Of a stretch of DNA of 64,000 nt, positions 46,164 to 55,736 are shown one piece after another (within the stretch, counting starts at the first letter, position 1; each line of letters starts with the position of its first letter). Source of the DNA: Candidatus Celerinatantimonas neptuna (GTDB lineage Bacteria; Pseudomonadota; Gammaproteobacteria; Enterobacterales; Celerinatantimonadaceae); assembly GCA_911810475.1 (NCBI GenBank), contig OU461276.1, positions 551,501 through 615,500 on the forward strand, written 5' to 3'. Under the pieces are notes generated by a model. That model was not told the DNA's origin, searched no databases, and saw only the letters and a program-made list of their open reading frames with translations. The position numbers and the translations under genes were made by a program.

Positions 46164-47531
46164 TTAATGAACAATGAAATTACCCAGGATTAATAACGCA
46201 ACCGACACATTGATTGCTCCACCAATACGAGTCGCAATTTGTGCGAAAGGCATTAAGACCATACGGTTACCCGAAGTCAGAATAGCAACGTCACCAGTAC
46301 CACCCTGTCCACTTTGACAGCAAGAAACAATCGCCACATCAATAGGATACATTCCGATTTTTTTTCCAACGAAAAAGCCCGTTGCAACCAATGACAGAAC
46401 AGTGGCAACAATCACAATGACATTAGATATCGTGAAAGCATTAACCAATGATTGCCAGGGAGTAATCGCAACCCCAACCGCAAACAGAATTGGATAAGTA
46501 ACAGATGTCTGGAAGAAGCGATAAACGACATGAGAGCCTTCCAATAAACGAGGAGAAACACCATTGAACAACTTAATAAGTACTGCAATAAAGAGCATTC
46601 CAACCGGCGCAGGCAGACCAATAAGTTTTTGGATCAAGATACCAACCATGTACAGCAATACAGCGAGCAACACACCTGATGCAATACTGGTCACATCAAG
46701 TTTACTAGTCATTTCACTAGTTAAAGTCGTTGCACCATCCAGTTCATCATTATTGGGTAATAAACTTCCTTCTCCTGTCAGATGTGGATACCGTTTTCCT
46801 AGTTGATTCAGACAACCGGCTGTAATAATAGCGGTTAAACTACCCAACATCACAATCGGGAGAATTTCACCAAAAGCCACGCCTTGCTGCATATGTAAAA
46901 TGGTCGCGTAACCAATCGATAAAGGAATTGCCCCTTCACCAACCCCACCGGCCATAATCGGCAAAATAATGAAGAAAAAGATATGAAATGGGGGCATACC
47001 CAACGCAATACCGACTAACATACCAACAACCATACCAACAACTTCACCACAGGCCATTGGAAAAAAGATCCGCAAAAACCCCTGAATCAGCACCTTGCGA
47101 TTCATACTCATAATACTGCCAACGATAATGCAGCAAATATAAAGATATAGAATATTAGTTGACTTAAAAAAATGTGTGGTCGAAACAACCACTTCATGAG
47201 GAAGTAAACCGTAAAAAACTAAAGCAGATGGAATAAATGTCGCACAGATTGCCGCCGCTCCCATTTTTCCTAAAATCGGCAATCTTTTTCCGAATTCACC
47301 GCATGCGAATCCAAAAAACGCTAATGTTGCAACCATCACAACTAAATTACTTTTTAAACTATGGGTCATACAATCCAACCCAATTAACAGGCCACACAAG
47401 ATAAATAGGGGTAATGGAATAATCCCTACTTTCCAGTGGTCCATAATATACCACCACTTCTCTTTTAACGATGTCTTGACGCCTGTTTGCTTCGTATCTG
47501 TTGTAACCGATACATTATTTATTGTATTCAT
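46164..47531 (-). CDS. citS: Citrate/2-hydroxycarboxylate:cation transporter (CitS family)
   Basis: Inner-membrane symporter of 455 residues with about eleven helices. Both re-entrant loop motifs of the 2HCT family are visible: MAGGVGEGAIPLS and CQSGQGGTGDVAILTSGNRM. I start it at 47531, where GAGGAG lies 7 bases upstream. It is first gene of the operon and imports citrate for the downstream lyase. It resembles Klebsiella CitS, which uses sodium ions. Confidence 0.92.
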   Translation of the reverse strand: MNTINNVSVTTDTKQTGVKTSLKEKWWYIMDHWKVGIIPLPLFILCGLLIGLDCMTHSLKSNLVVMVATLAFFGFACGEFGKRLPILGKMGAAAICATFIPSALVFYGLLPHEVVVSTTHFFKSTNILYLYICCIIVGSIMSMNRKVLIQGFLRIFFPMACGEVVGMVVGMLVGIALGMPPFHIFFFIILPIMAGGVGEGAIPLSIGYATILHMQQGVAFGEILPIVMLGSLTAIITAGCLNQLGKRYPHLTGEGSLLPNNDELDGATTLTSEMTSKLDVTSIASGVLLAVLLYMVGILIQKLIGLPAPVGMLFIAVLIKLFNGVSPRLLEGSHVVYRFFQTSVTYPILFAVGVAITPWQSLVNAFTISNVIVIVATVLSLVATGFFVGKKIGMYPIDVAIVSCCQSGQGGTGDVAILTSGNRMVLMPFAQIATRIGGAINVSVALLILGNFIVH

Positions 47532-48008
47532 AATGGGCTCCTCTAAATGAGGACTCAATCATAACTATTTTCCATACAGTTTATATGTGAATACTATCAA
47601 ACTTTATTATCCCTTTTTAAAACCATTAAAGTTTCTATAACTTCTTTAATATTTAATAAATTTAATCCGTTTTTATTATTTTTATAGTTTTAATAAATTA
47701 AAAAGTTTTTATGGTTTTTTATTTGTTTGCAACTAACTAAATCCACGTTTTTTTGCTGGCTTGTTCACACTCTTTACACCTGGAGTACATTCCAAAAATA
47801 GAAAATGGTAGTTTAAAGGCCTATCTTTCTTTAAGAAGTTAAATTTACCCCGTTTAATATGGTAGGAAAGGCTAAACAGGTTATGAATGTGAATATCAAA
47901 AATTGGCAGAAACAAAAAATACAATGGGACACATCAATCATCAGTATTACTTCTAAAAATCACCGCCATCAGTAACAAATCCTGGCGAAAATATTCGGTT
48001 ATTTTGAT
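47532..48008. other. Divergent citS/citAB control region
   Basis: These 477 bases are extremely AT-rich, most so at 47630-47730, where runs of AATTTAAT and TTTTATTA type occur. CitB/DcuR-family regulators are known to bind AT-rich sites between citS and the lyase genes, so this is the likely CitB target. I found no clean CRP or FNR palindrome by eye. Confidence 0.55.
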
Positions 48009-49607
48009 ATGAAAAATCGGTTACCTTTCCACATAAAATTGTTCATTTATTTATCCCTTTTCACATCTTTACTCATTGTTATTATGACAGTGACTTTTTC
48101 ACTCGACTTCAACCACCTATTTTTTAGCCAAATCCGCTCAAAAGCAGAGATCCAATCAAACCAGATAGCCCATTTACCAAGCCTGATTCAGGCAATAGAA
48201 AATCATAACAAAACAGCTATCAAAACCATCATGGCTCCATTAGCAAAAGAAAGTGATGCCAGCTATCTTGTCATAGGTGACAATCATGCTAGGCACCTTT
48301 ATCACTCTAACCCACCAGCGCATATGAGCCTTTACATGGTCGGAGGAGATAACAAACCAGTTCTGGCAGGCAAACACATTATCACCATACGAAAAGGCGG
48401 AATGGGTTATTCTTTACGCAGCAAAACCCCTATATTCAATTCCCGGCATCAAGTCATTGGGATCGCATCTGTCGGCTATCTCATCAAGCATATTGAAAAG
48501 TTATCCTATGCAAAACTAAATCATGTCCTCTTCATTTCAATAATAGCGCTAGTCTGTTTATTTACCTTTATCTGGTTTTTTTCAAAAAACATGAAAAAAC
48601 ATATGTTTTCAATGGAACCAGATGAAATTGCCTACCTAGTCAGACAACAAAAAATTTTATTAGAAAATATCTATGAAGGTGTTATTGCAATTGATAGCCA
48701 ATTGACAATTACACATATTAATCAGTCAGCCCGAAAAACATTTGAAACATCAGATAAAAATAAAGTTATCATTGGTAATAAAATATCAAAACTAATTAAA
48801 GACAACTCATTCTTAAATAAAAATGAAATGGAAAAAACCGATATTTCCGATCAGTTTCTTATGTTTAATAACAAACCAGTTATCGCAAGCCGAAATAGAT
48901 TATTCTTAGATAACAAATTATTAGGATGGGTTATTAGTTTTCGGGATAAAGATGATATTAATAGTTTGACCCAGAAATTAAGCCAGGTCAAAAAATATGC
49001 GGATAATTTAAGAATACTTCGTCATGAACAATTAAATTGGACAGCCACATTAGCAGGATTATTACATCTGGGGAAATATCAGGAAGCCATACAATATATT
49101 GAACTACAATCATCTGATACCCAGGGGGTCCTGGACTTTGTATCCAAACGATTTACTTCACCATATCTATGTGGCCTTTTACTAGGTAAGTACTCAAAAG
49201 CTAAGGAAAAAGGTGTTTTACTTGAGTTTGATCCAGCTTGCGAACTAAGAAGCAAACCTGATACGCTTACCGAAACTGAGTTTATGTCTATCATCGGCAA
49301 TCTAATTGATAATGCCATTGAAGCGACCCTCAAATCCAATCAATATAAGCCTGTTAATATTTATTTATCAGAAAATCATAATGAGTTTATTATCGATATT
49401 GCTGATCAGGGTATTGGTGTTAAAGACACTGAAATCGATAGTCTATTTACAAAGGGGGTAACATCTAAAAAAGATAAAAGTGAACACGGATTGGGATTAC
49501 ATCTGGTATCTAATTATGTGAGTAAAGCCAATGGATATCTCGAATTGACCCCCAACTCCCCAAAAGGGGTTCGATGCTCTATCTTTATCCCTAAGCAGTT
49601 AGGTTAG
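48009..49607 (+). CDS. citA: Citrate-sensing histidine kinase CitA
   Basis: Sensor kinase of 532 residues of the CitA/DcuS family. Two helices (about 12-32 and 175-195) flank a periplasmic PASp domain; a cytoplasmic PAS follows (about 215-320). The phospho-acceptor is in LRILRHEQLNW, and the ATPase has NLIDNAIEA, DQGIGV and EHGLGLHLV. It is divergent from the citS operon and 20 bases before the regulator gene. The periplasmic domain should bind citrate or a related acid. Confidence 0.9.
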   Translation: MKNRLPFHIKLFIYLSLFTSLLIVIMTVTFSLDFNHLFFSQIRSKAEIQSNQIAHLPSLIQAIENHNKTAIKTIMAPLAKESDASYLVIGDNHARHLYHSNPPAHMSLYMVGGDNKPVLAGKHIITIRKGGMGYSLRSKTPIFNSRHQVIGIASVGYLIKHIEKLSYAKLNHVLFISIIALVCLFTFIWFFSKNMKKHMFSMEPDEIAYLVRQQKILLENIYEGVIAIDSQLTITHINQSARKTFETSDKNKVIIGNKISKLIKDNSFLNKNEMEKTDISDQFLMFNNKPVIASRNRLFLDNKLLGWVISFRDKDDINSLTQKLSQVKKYADNLRILRHEQLNWTATLAGLLHLGKYQEAIQYIELQSSDTQGVLDFVSKRFTSPYLCGLLLGKYSKAKEKGVLLEFDPACELRSKPDTLTETEFMSIIGNLIDNAIEATLKSNQYKPVNIYLSENHNEFIIDIADQGIGVKDTEIDSLFTKGVTSKKDKSEHGLGLHLVSNYVSKANGYLELTPNSPKGVRCSIFIPKQLG

Positions 49608-49627
49608 GATAGTCGAAGGAATAATGA

Positions 49628-50317
49628 ATGAAACAATCAGATAAAATCACGGTCGCAATCATTGAAGATGAATTTACATTATCTCAGTTATACTCAGATT
49701 TTATTCAAAACTTCCCTGACTTAGAGCTCATTGGCATTGCAAACAATTATCAGAATGCAGTCAAAATAATCACCGAAAGAAAACCGCAATTGTTACTGAT
49801 TGATAATTATCTTCCTGACGGCCAGGGAATTAACCTTTTAACCAATAAAATCATTGAAAGCGAAAACTCATCTGTAATTTTTATTACGGCGGCCAGTGAA
49901 ATGGACATATGCAGTAAGGCAATCAGTTATGGCGCTTTCGACTACATTCTCAAACCAATCTCATGGAATCGCCTGAAACAGTCATTGGAACGATTTATCC
50001 AGTTCACCCGAACGCAGCAATACTATAAAGTAGTTGATCAAAAAAACGTTGATAATCTGTTTCAACTCAAGTCAAAAACATTTCGGGAAAGAGCCGAAAA
50101 AGGTATTGAAGAAAATACGCTTAAAATCGTATTTAAAACATTTGATACTGGACAAGATAAACTCTTCACTATTGATGATGTCGTCGAAGACACTGGCTTA
50201 AGCAAAACAACAGCCCGTCGTTACCTTGAATATTGTGTTCAACAAGGATTTCTAAGCGTCAAAATGCAATATGGGAAAGTTGGCCATCCCCGAAGACTTT
50301 ATTTTAAAAATGTCTAA
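49628..50317 (+). CDS. citB: Response regulator CitB
   Basis: Regulator of 229 residues. The receiver has the acidic pair in IIEDEFT, phosphorylated Asp in LLIDNYLPDGQG (near residue 57), Thr in FITAA and Lys in YILKPI. The C-terminal HTH (FTIDDVVEDTGLSKTTARRYLEYC) is typical of the CitB/DcuR family. It should activate the citS operon with CitA. The IS3 element begins about 50 bases after its stop. Confidence 0.92.
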   Translation: MKQSDKITVAIIEDEFTLSQLYSDFIQNFPDLELIGIANNYQNAVKIITERKPQLLLIDNYLPDGQGINLLTNKIIESENSSVIFITAASEMDICSKAISYGAFDYILKPISWNRLKQSLERFIQFTRTQQYYKVVDQKNVDNLFQLKSKTFRERAEKGIEENTLKIVFKTFDTGQDKLFTIDDVVEDTGLSKTTARRYLEYCVQQGFLSVKMQYGKVGHPRRLYFKNV

Positions 50318-50447
50318 CCCGCCAAATTTCAATAGAGTAAGTTCAGATTCGATCAAAGAGTATCTTAGTGAAGTGGTCCCCAATTTTCGGACATGACTTT
50401 AAGTGATTGATCTGTTTTGATAGTACCCAGAATGACTGAAGCAGATT

Positions 50448-50729
50448 ATGACTAGAAAACGCAGAAACCACTCTCCCGAATTTAAAGCTAAGGTGACATT
50501 GGCTGCCGCTAAAGGTGATAAAACTGTCGCTAAGTTAGCACAGAAGTACAACCTTCATCCCAACCAGATCTCAACATGGAAGAAAGAGCTGCTTGAAAAT
50601 ACAGCCATGATCTTTGCCTCTGAAAGTCAGTTGGGCAAAGACAATTCTGAAGAAGTGAACAAACTCCACGCTAAGATCGGTCAGTTGACCATGGAAAATG
50701 ATTTTTTGGCGAAAGTGCTCGGTCGTTAG
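50448..50729 (+). CDS. IS3-family transposase OrfA
   Basis: DNA-binding subunit of 93 residues with a helix-turn-helix (SPEFKAKVTLAAAKGDK, KYNLHPNQISTWKKEL) and a short leucine-zipper-like end (VNKLHAKIGQLTMENDFL). It overlaps the OrfB frame; a slippery T-TTT-TTG at 50702-50708 and a hairpin downstream should yield the OrfAB fusion transposase. Confidence 0.93.
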   Translation: MTRKRRNHSPEFKAKVTLAAAKGDKTVAKLAQKYNLHPNQISTWKKELLENTAMIFASESQLGKDNSEEVNKLHAKIGQLTMENDFLAKVLGR

Positions 50730-50738
50730 ATAGAGCAC
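50702..50738 (+). promoter_or_regulatory. Programmed -1 frameshift signal of the IS3 element
   Basis: The slippery heptamer T-TTT-TTG in the OrfA frame is followed after 6 nt by a perfect 6-bp stem, GTGCTC (50715-50720) with GAGCAC (50733-50738). The spacing fits a stimulatory hairpin. Confidence 0.75.
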
Positions 50739-51571
50739 AGCGAAAGAGTTCGCTGGATAAATCCGCTCAACTACCGATAAAGCGCCAGTGCGAGCTTCTC
50801 AATATTGCTCGCTCTACAGCTTATTACCAGCCCATCGGACTTTCTGCTGAGGAGATTGAATTACGCCGTATGATTGACGAAATTCACCTTCAGTATCCGT
50901 TCATGGGCAGTAGACGTGTTCGAACTGAGCTGGCTAAAAAAGGCCATAAGGTTAATCGCAAGCGTATCGTTCGGATTATGCGTGAAATGGGCATTGGAGC
51001 GATTTATCCCAAGCCCAAAACGACACTGGCGAACAAAGCACACAAGGTTTATCCCTACCTATTGCGTGACATCGAAGTTACTTACCCCAACCAAGCGTGG
51101 GCAATTGATATCACGTATGTCCCGATGGCTAAAAGGTTCCTCTACCTTGTTGCCATCATCGATTGGTATAGCTGTAAGGTGCTGTCGTGGCGGTTATCTA
51201 ACACCATGGATACTCGCTTTTGTATCGAAGCTCTTGAAGAAGCGCTTAAGCACTACGGACCACCCAATATCTTCAACTCAGATCAAGGCAGTCAGTTTAC
51301 CAGCACTGAGTTCACACAGAAGTTAATCGACCATGATGTACGGATCAGCATGGATGGGAAAGGTCGTTGGGTCGACAATGTTTTCATCGAACGATTATGG
51401 CGAAGCCTGAAATATAAGGAGATTTACTTAAAAGCTTATACCACACCTCGTGAAGCCAAGCTTGAAATCGGTCACTACATGGTGTTTTATAATGAGGCGC
51501 GTAACCATCAAGGGCTCAATAACCTCACCCCTGATGAAGCTTACTTCGGCAGGCAGAGATACGCAGCATGA
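50702..51571 (+). CDS. IS3-family transposase OrfB (made by -1 frameshift)
   Basis: DDE integrase-fold catalytic part. The catalytic residues are in WAIDITYVP (D), FNSDQGSQF (D) and ERLWRSLKYKEIY (E), preceded by the HTH_21-type segment YPFMGSRRVR. The frame is open from the frameshift at about 50702, and the first ATG (50870) lies inside the conserved domain, so fusion to OrfA is the expected expression route. It appears intact. Confidence 0.9.
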   Translation, partial: FFGESARSLDRAQRKSSLDKSAQLPIKRQCELLNIARSTAYYQPIGLSAEEIELRRMIDEIHLQYPFMGSRRVRTELAKKGHKVNRKRIVRIMREMGIGAIYPKPKTTLANKAHKVYPYLLRDIEVTYPNQAWAIDITYVPMAKRFLYLVAIIDWYSCKVLSWRLSNTMDTRFCIEALEEALKHYGPPNIFNSDQGSQFTSTEFTQKLIDHDVRISMDGKGRWVDNVFIERLWRSLKYKEIYLKAYTTPREAKLEIGHYMVFYNEARNHQGLNNLTPDEAYFGRQRYAA

Positions 51572-51627
51572 GCTGGATCAACCACTTAAGGAATTAGCTT
51601 ATGTGTCCAACCACTGGGGTCCACTTC

Positions 51628-52104
51628 TGTTTTTCGATGCCAGCCATCCTGAAGGGCTGGATTGATCGCGTCTATGCCTATGGTTTCGCTTATGATGTCG
51701 GTGAATATACCGATAAACGATGGAGCGATCGCTACGGTGAAGGTATTTTTGCCGGGAAAAAAGCGATGCTTGTGGTTTCCACTGGTGGACAGGCATCAAA
51801 TTTCAGCCCCAGAGGGGTTCATGGTCCAATTGATGATATTTTATTTCCCATTCAACATGGCATGCTGTTTTATCCTGGATTTGAAGTGCTTCCTCCATTT
51901 GTTATCCATCATACCCACCGCATCGATGAAGCTCGTTATCAAAATATCTACCAATCTTTTGCTCAGCGTCTCAATACACTGAAACAAACGGCTCCAATCC
52001 AATACCGTCCCCAAAATGCCGGGGATTACCGTATTCCAGAATTAACGTTGCGTGAGGAAATTTTGCCAGGGCAACAGGGACTGTCGATTCATATCAAACA
52101 ATAA
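51628..52104 (+). pseudogene. NAD(P)H:quinone oxidoreductase (KefF/MdaB-like), 5' part lost at the IS3 end
   Basis: The frame directly after the IS3 right end encodes the C-terminal two thirds of a Flavodoxin_2-fold quinone reductase: MPAILKGWIDRVYAYGFAYD, VVSTGGQASNFSPRG and LFPIQHGMLFYPGFEVLPPF are family segments. About 80-90 N-terminal residues, including the FMN phosphate site, are absent. The apparent upstream start lies within the IS end and is not meaningful. The missing part is not found on the other side of the IS. Confidence 0.85.
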
Positions 52105-52130
52105 TAACCACACTAAATCAGATAATATAA

Positions 52131-52163
52131 ACAGTGATCGAAAGTTCCTCTTTTGATCACTGT
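52131..52163. terminator. Hairpin terminator between the reductase pseudogene and phnM
   Basis: The arms ACAGTGATCGAAAG and CTTTTGATCACTGT pair over 14 bp with one G-U, around a 5-nt loop. It can end both converging units. Confidence 0.78.
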
Positions 52164-52242
52164 TGTATATCTCATCCTATCCCTGAGTAAGAAATAGTGA
52201 CTGAATTGCCCTAAGAGCCTCCCTATGGCAAGTCAGTATGAT

Positions 52243-53379
52243 TCAGAATACCCGTTCACCTTCTCGCCAAACCTGCTGAATATGCACGTGATCGTCCATC
52301 GGATGACATAGAATCAAATCCGCACGAAAACCTGTCTCAATACGTCCCCGATCATGCAGTTCTAACACCTCGGCAGGGTTTTGAGTCACCAGAGCACAGG
52401 CAGAAGATAAGTCATAATCATTACCTGAATCATCAGCGAGTTTAAATATCGCATCCAGCAAACTAGAAGGATAATAGTCGCTGGATAACACATCGAGAGT
52501 CCCAAGAGATGCCAAATCTAACGCAGCAACATTACCCGAATGAGAACCACCACGAACCACATTTGGCGCTCCCATCACAACCGATAATCCTTGTGTATGC
52601 GCAGCCAAAGCAGCGTCCGTTGTTGTTGGAAACTCCGCGATAGACATACCATCTGAGAGTGCTTCACCGATATGATCGCTAGTCGCATCATCATGACTTG
52701 CCAGCACGATTCCCCGCTCATGACATGTTTTACAAATAGCCTCCCGAGAAAGACGACCATATTGTTCGCTCGCAGCCATCTGACGAACAATAAATGCTTC
52801 CATCTCAACGTCAGAGAGTCGGTATTTCCCCTGATAATACTGACGATAACGATCAATATTGGCAAATTGACGCTGACCGGGAGAATGGTCCATCACAGAC
52901 ACCAGTTCCGGAGAACATAGCTTCAATAAATCTTCAAAGTTATTTAATGTATCGGCATGACTAATTTCACAGCGAAAATGCAACCGGTGATCGGCCCTGC
53001 AATGACCCGCTTCCCGGCTAGATAACAACGCCTGAACCATTGTCTGTAAATTCGCTAAACGCTCACTGTGCTCAATCACATCGCCAATAGCCACGGCATC
53101 AAACACCGTCGTGATCCCGGCACTGACCATTTGTGAATCATGAACTTTAAATGCAGCACTTGACGGCCAGCGAACCCCCGGACGCGGAGAAAAATGTTTC
53201 TCCATATTGTCCGTATGAAGCTCAATCATCCCGGGCATTAAATACCCGCCTTCACCATCAATAGCGCCCGGCAAACTCACAGAGCCGATATCAAAACTTT
53301 GAATGATTCCGCCGTCAACAGACAACGAGCCAGATATCACTTCATTTTCCAGAACCAACCGAACATTCGATAAAATCAT
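52243..53379 (-). CDS. phnM: RPnTP hydrolase PhnM (C-P lyase pathway)
   Basis: Amidohydrolase-fold enzyme of 378 residues, the same length as E. coli PhnM. It removes pyrophosphate from alkylphosphonate ribose triphosphate to give 5-phospho-ribosyl phosphonate. The metal motif ELHTDNMEKH, PRPGVRWP, SHDDAT and LSSDYYPSSLL are conserved. It is last in the phnF-M operon, 17 bases after phnL. Confidence 0.95.
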   Translation of the reverse strand: MILSNVRLVLENEVISGSLSVDGGIIQSFDIGSVSLPGAIDGEGGYLMPGMIELHTDNMEKHFSPRPGVRWPSSAAFKVHDSQMVSAGITTVFDAVAIGDVIEHSERLANLQTMVQALLSSREAGHCRADHRLHFRCEISHADTLNNFEDLLKLCSPELVSVMDHSPGQRQFANIDRYRQYYQGKYRLSDVEMEAFIVRQMAASEQYGRLSREAICKTCHERGIVLASHDDATSDHIGEALSDGMSIAEFPTTTDAALAAHTQGLSVVMGAPNVVRGGSHSGNVAALDLASLGTLDVLSSDYYPSSLLDAIFKLADDSGNDYDLSSACALVTQNPAEVLELHDRGRIETGFRADLILCHPMDDHVHIQQVWREGERVF

Positions 53380-53396
53380 CGATTTCCCCTAGTATT

Positions 53397-54095
53397 TTAC
53401 GCTGCCACTTCATGCGGCTTGATGGTAAACAGACGATCAGCCACAACATCCCTGGCATACCGATCATGAAAAATGCCAACAATTGCACACCCTTGCTGTT
53501 TTGCTTCATCAATGAGTTCAAGCACAATATCCGCATTAGCCCGATCCAAAGAAGCAGTTGGCTCATCAAGAAGTAAAACCGGATACTCAGCAACAAACCC
53601 CCGGGCAATATTGACCCGCTGTTGTTCACCTCCCGAAAATGTTCCCGGTGGCAAAGACCATAGTCTCTGAGGCACATTCAGCCTTTGAAGCATCTGGCAC
53701 GCATATTCTTTTGCTTCATCTTGAATGACCCCTCGTTCGAGTAAAGGCTGACTCACAACATCTAACGTCGAAACCCTTGGGATCACTCGCAAAAACTGAC
53801 TGACATAACCGATACTCTCCCGGCGGATAGCCAGCTGAAGCTCACTGGTTGCCTGACAAAGATCAACCATCTGGCCATGATGATTCACTAAAATCTCACC
53901 ACTTGTCGGCAAATAATTGGCATATAAAGAACGAAGTAAGGTACTCTTACCGCTGCCACTGGCACCATCAAGCACCACACATTCCCCGCGATGAACAGAA
54001 AAGCTGACACCGTTCAGAACAGGTAATGACGCATCACCCTGGTTATGCAGCGTAAAAACTTTGGTTAAATGGCGAACATCGATCATCACTGACAT
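53397..54095 (-). CDS. phnL: C-P lyase ABC-type subunit PhnL
   Basis: ABC ATPase-like protein of 232 residues. Walker A is GASGSGKST, signature FSGGEQQR and Walker [12 protein letters not shown]. PhnL is needed with PhnGHIJ for conversion of phosphonate and ATP, rather than for transport. The spacing is 10 bases from phnK. Confidence 0.94.
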   Translation of the reverse strand: MSVMIDVRHLTKVFTLHNQGDASLPVLNGVSFSVHRGECVVLDGASGSGKSTLLRSLYANYLPTSGEILVNHHGQMVDLCQATSELQLAIRRESIGYVSQFLRVIPRVSTLDVVSQPLLERGVIQDEAKEYACQMLQRLNVPQRLWSLPPGTFSGGEQQRVNIARGFVAEYPVLLLDEPTASLDRANADIVLELIDEAKQQGCAIVGIFHDRYARDVVADRLFTIKPHEVAA

Positions 54096-54105
54096 GATTT
54101 ACCTC

Positions 54106-54882
54106 CTAAGGCGTCAAAACCGACGACACCAACAATTGCGTATACGGATGCTGCGGGTCGTCCAACACCTGATCCGTCAACCCCGTCTCAACGACTCTCC
54201 CTCGTCGCATGACGAGTAACCGCTGCGCTAATAACCGCACGACCGCCAAATCATGCGTAACAATCACCACCGCCAGTTTTAACTCTGTCACCAGATGACG
54301 AATCAAATCGAGCAACCTTGCCTGCACAGAAACATCCAGCCCACCGGTCGGCTCATCCATCAACACTAACCGAGGCTGCGTCACCAACGCCCTGGCAATC
54401 TGCAAGCGCTGCTGCATTCCACCTGAAAACTGGGTCGGAAAATCATCCATACGACTTTCATCCAATTCGACATCTCTCATCCACTTTCCAGCTACTTCCC
54501 GAATATCACCATAGTGACGTGCTCCATTTGTCATCAATGGTTCACCAATGTTGGCACCTGCCGATACATTCATTCTCAGACCATCCCGGGCATGCTGGTG
54601 GACGAATCCCCATTCACTTCGCAACAAAGCTCGCCACTGCACCTCGCTCATGTTTTCAAGTCGCAAGTATTCTCCCTGCCCGGTACAATAAGCCATCGAG
54701 CCAGAATCAGGTAAAATCTGTCCGGCCAGGCTACCAAGCAAAGTCGATTTACCCGAACCGGACTCACCAACAATCCCTAAGACCTCCCCGGGATACAGAT
54801 CAAAATGGACATCCAAACATCCTTTGCCAGGAGAATATTCTTTGGACAATCCCCGAACGTGTAATAAAGGGTGTGTTGCCAT
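54106..54882 (-). CDS. phnK: C-P lyase ABC-type subunit PhnK
   Basis: ABC protein of 258 residues that binds the PhnGHIJ core. Walker A is GESGSGKST, signature FSGGMQQR, Walker B LVLMDEPTGGLD and H-loop VTHDLAVV. Its ATG overlaps the phnJ stop by one base. Confidence 0.94.
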   Translation of the reverse strand: MATHPLLHVRGLSKEYSPGKGCLDVHFDLYPGEVLGIVGESGSGKSTLLGSLAGQILPDSGSMAYCTGQGEYLRLENMSEVQWRALLRSEWGFVHQHARDGLRMNVSAGANIGEPLMTNGARHYGDIREVAGKWMRDVELDESRMDDFPTQFSGGMQQRLQIARALVTQPRLVLMDEPTGGLDVSVQARLLDLIRHLVTELKLAVVIVTHDLAVVRLLAQRLLVMRRGRVVETGLTDQVLDDPQHPYTQLLVSSVLTP

Positions 54883-55736
54883 TAGTGGTGTTCCCCCTGG
54901 CGACTACAAAAATCAGTATCGGAACAGATAAACTGCCGGGTTCCCTGATCGTCGATGATCACCTCATCCAAATAACTCGTTGTTGAACCGCAAATCGCAC
55001 AGCAGTCCGGCCAGTGCTGAACAGTGAATGGATAGTCCTCAAAATCTAAACTCTTCACATCTGTATACGGTGGTAATGCATAAAGACGTTTCTCCCGGCC
55101 CGCCCCAAAAAGCTGTAATGCAGGGGACTGATGCAATTTCGGATTATCAAATTTGGGAATGGGCGAAGGGTCCATCAGATAGTGATCATTGACCACCACA
55201 GGGTAGGCATAAGACGTTGCAATCTCACCCAGATGCGCAATGTCTTCATATAACTTGATATGCATGGCCCCGTAATCTCGCAACGCATGCATCTTTCGGG
55301 TTTGTCTCTCTAAAGGCTCAATAAACCGCAATGGTTCAGGAATCGGCACCTGGTATACCAAAATCTGCCCTGGCTGCAATGGCTGTTCAGGGATGCGATG
55401 CCTTGTTTGAATCAGGGTCGCCTGTTCTGTCCTTGTGGTTGTTTCCACTCCGGTCAAAGCGGCGAAAAAAGCACGGATACTCACCGCATTAGTCGTATCA
55501 TCTGCCCCCTGATCGATCACTTTTAAACAGTCCTGTTCGCCTATCAAAGCAGCGGTTAATTGCATGCCACCGGTGCCCCATCCATAAGGCATCGGCATTT
55601 CCCGGCTGGCAAATGGAACCTGATAGCCCGGGATGGCCACAGCTTTAAGCAATGCCCGGCGCAACATGCGTTTGGTTTGCTCATCAAGATAAGCAAAGTT
55701 ATACCCTTCATGAACAGCATTGGCATTATGAGGCAT
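54882..55736 (-). CDS. phnJ: C-P lyase radical-SAM subunit PhnJ
   Basis: Protein of 284 residues that breaks the carbon-phosphorus bond with an unusual radical-SAM [4Fe-4S] centre. The cluster cysteines follow the C-x2-C-x21-C-x5-C spacing, from CAIC to CSDTDFC. YNFAYLDEQTKRMLRRA and REMPMPYGWGTGG match E. coli PhnJ closely. I start at the ATG at 55736 (MPHNANA); the frame is open much further but overlaps phnI and has no homology there. The overlap with phnI is 11 bases. Confidence 0.96.
   Translation of the reverse strand: MPHNANAVHEGYNFAYLDEQTKRMLRRALLKAVAIPGYQVPFASREMPMPYGWGTGGMQLTAALIGEQDCLKVIDQGADDTTNAVSIRAFFAALTGVETTTRTEQATLIQTRHRIPEQPLQPGQILVYQVPIPEPLRFIEPLERQTRKMHALRDYGAMHIKLYEDIAHLGEIATSYAYPVVVNDHYLMDPSPIPKFDNPKLHQSPALQLFGAGREKRLYALPPYTDVKSLDFEDYPFTVQHWPDCCAICGSTTSYLDEVIIDDQGTRQFICSDTDFCSRQGEHH

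Larger units (their letters stand above)
50370..51627 (+). mobile_element. IS3-family insertion sequence
   Basis: A 1,258-bp element bounded by inverted repeats GAAGTGGTCCCC (50370) and the complement of GGGGTCCACTTC (ending 51627); similarity extends inward to GGACA. It encodes OrfA and a -1 frameshifted OrfB. The flanking bases (AGT on the left, TGT on the right) do not form a target duplication, so a deletion or recombination probably followed insertion. Confidence 0.9.
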
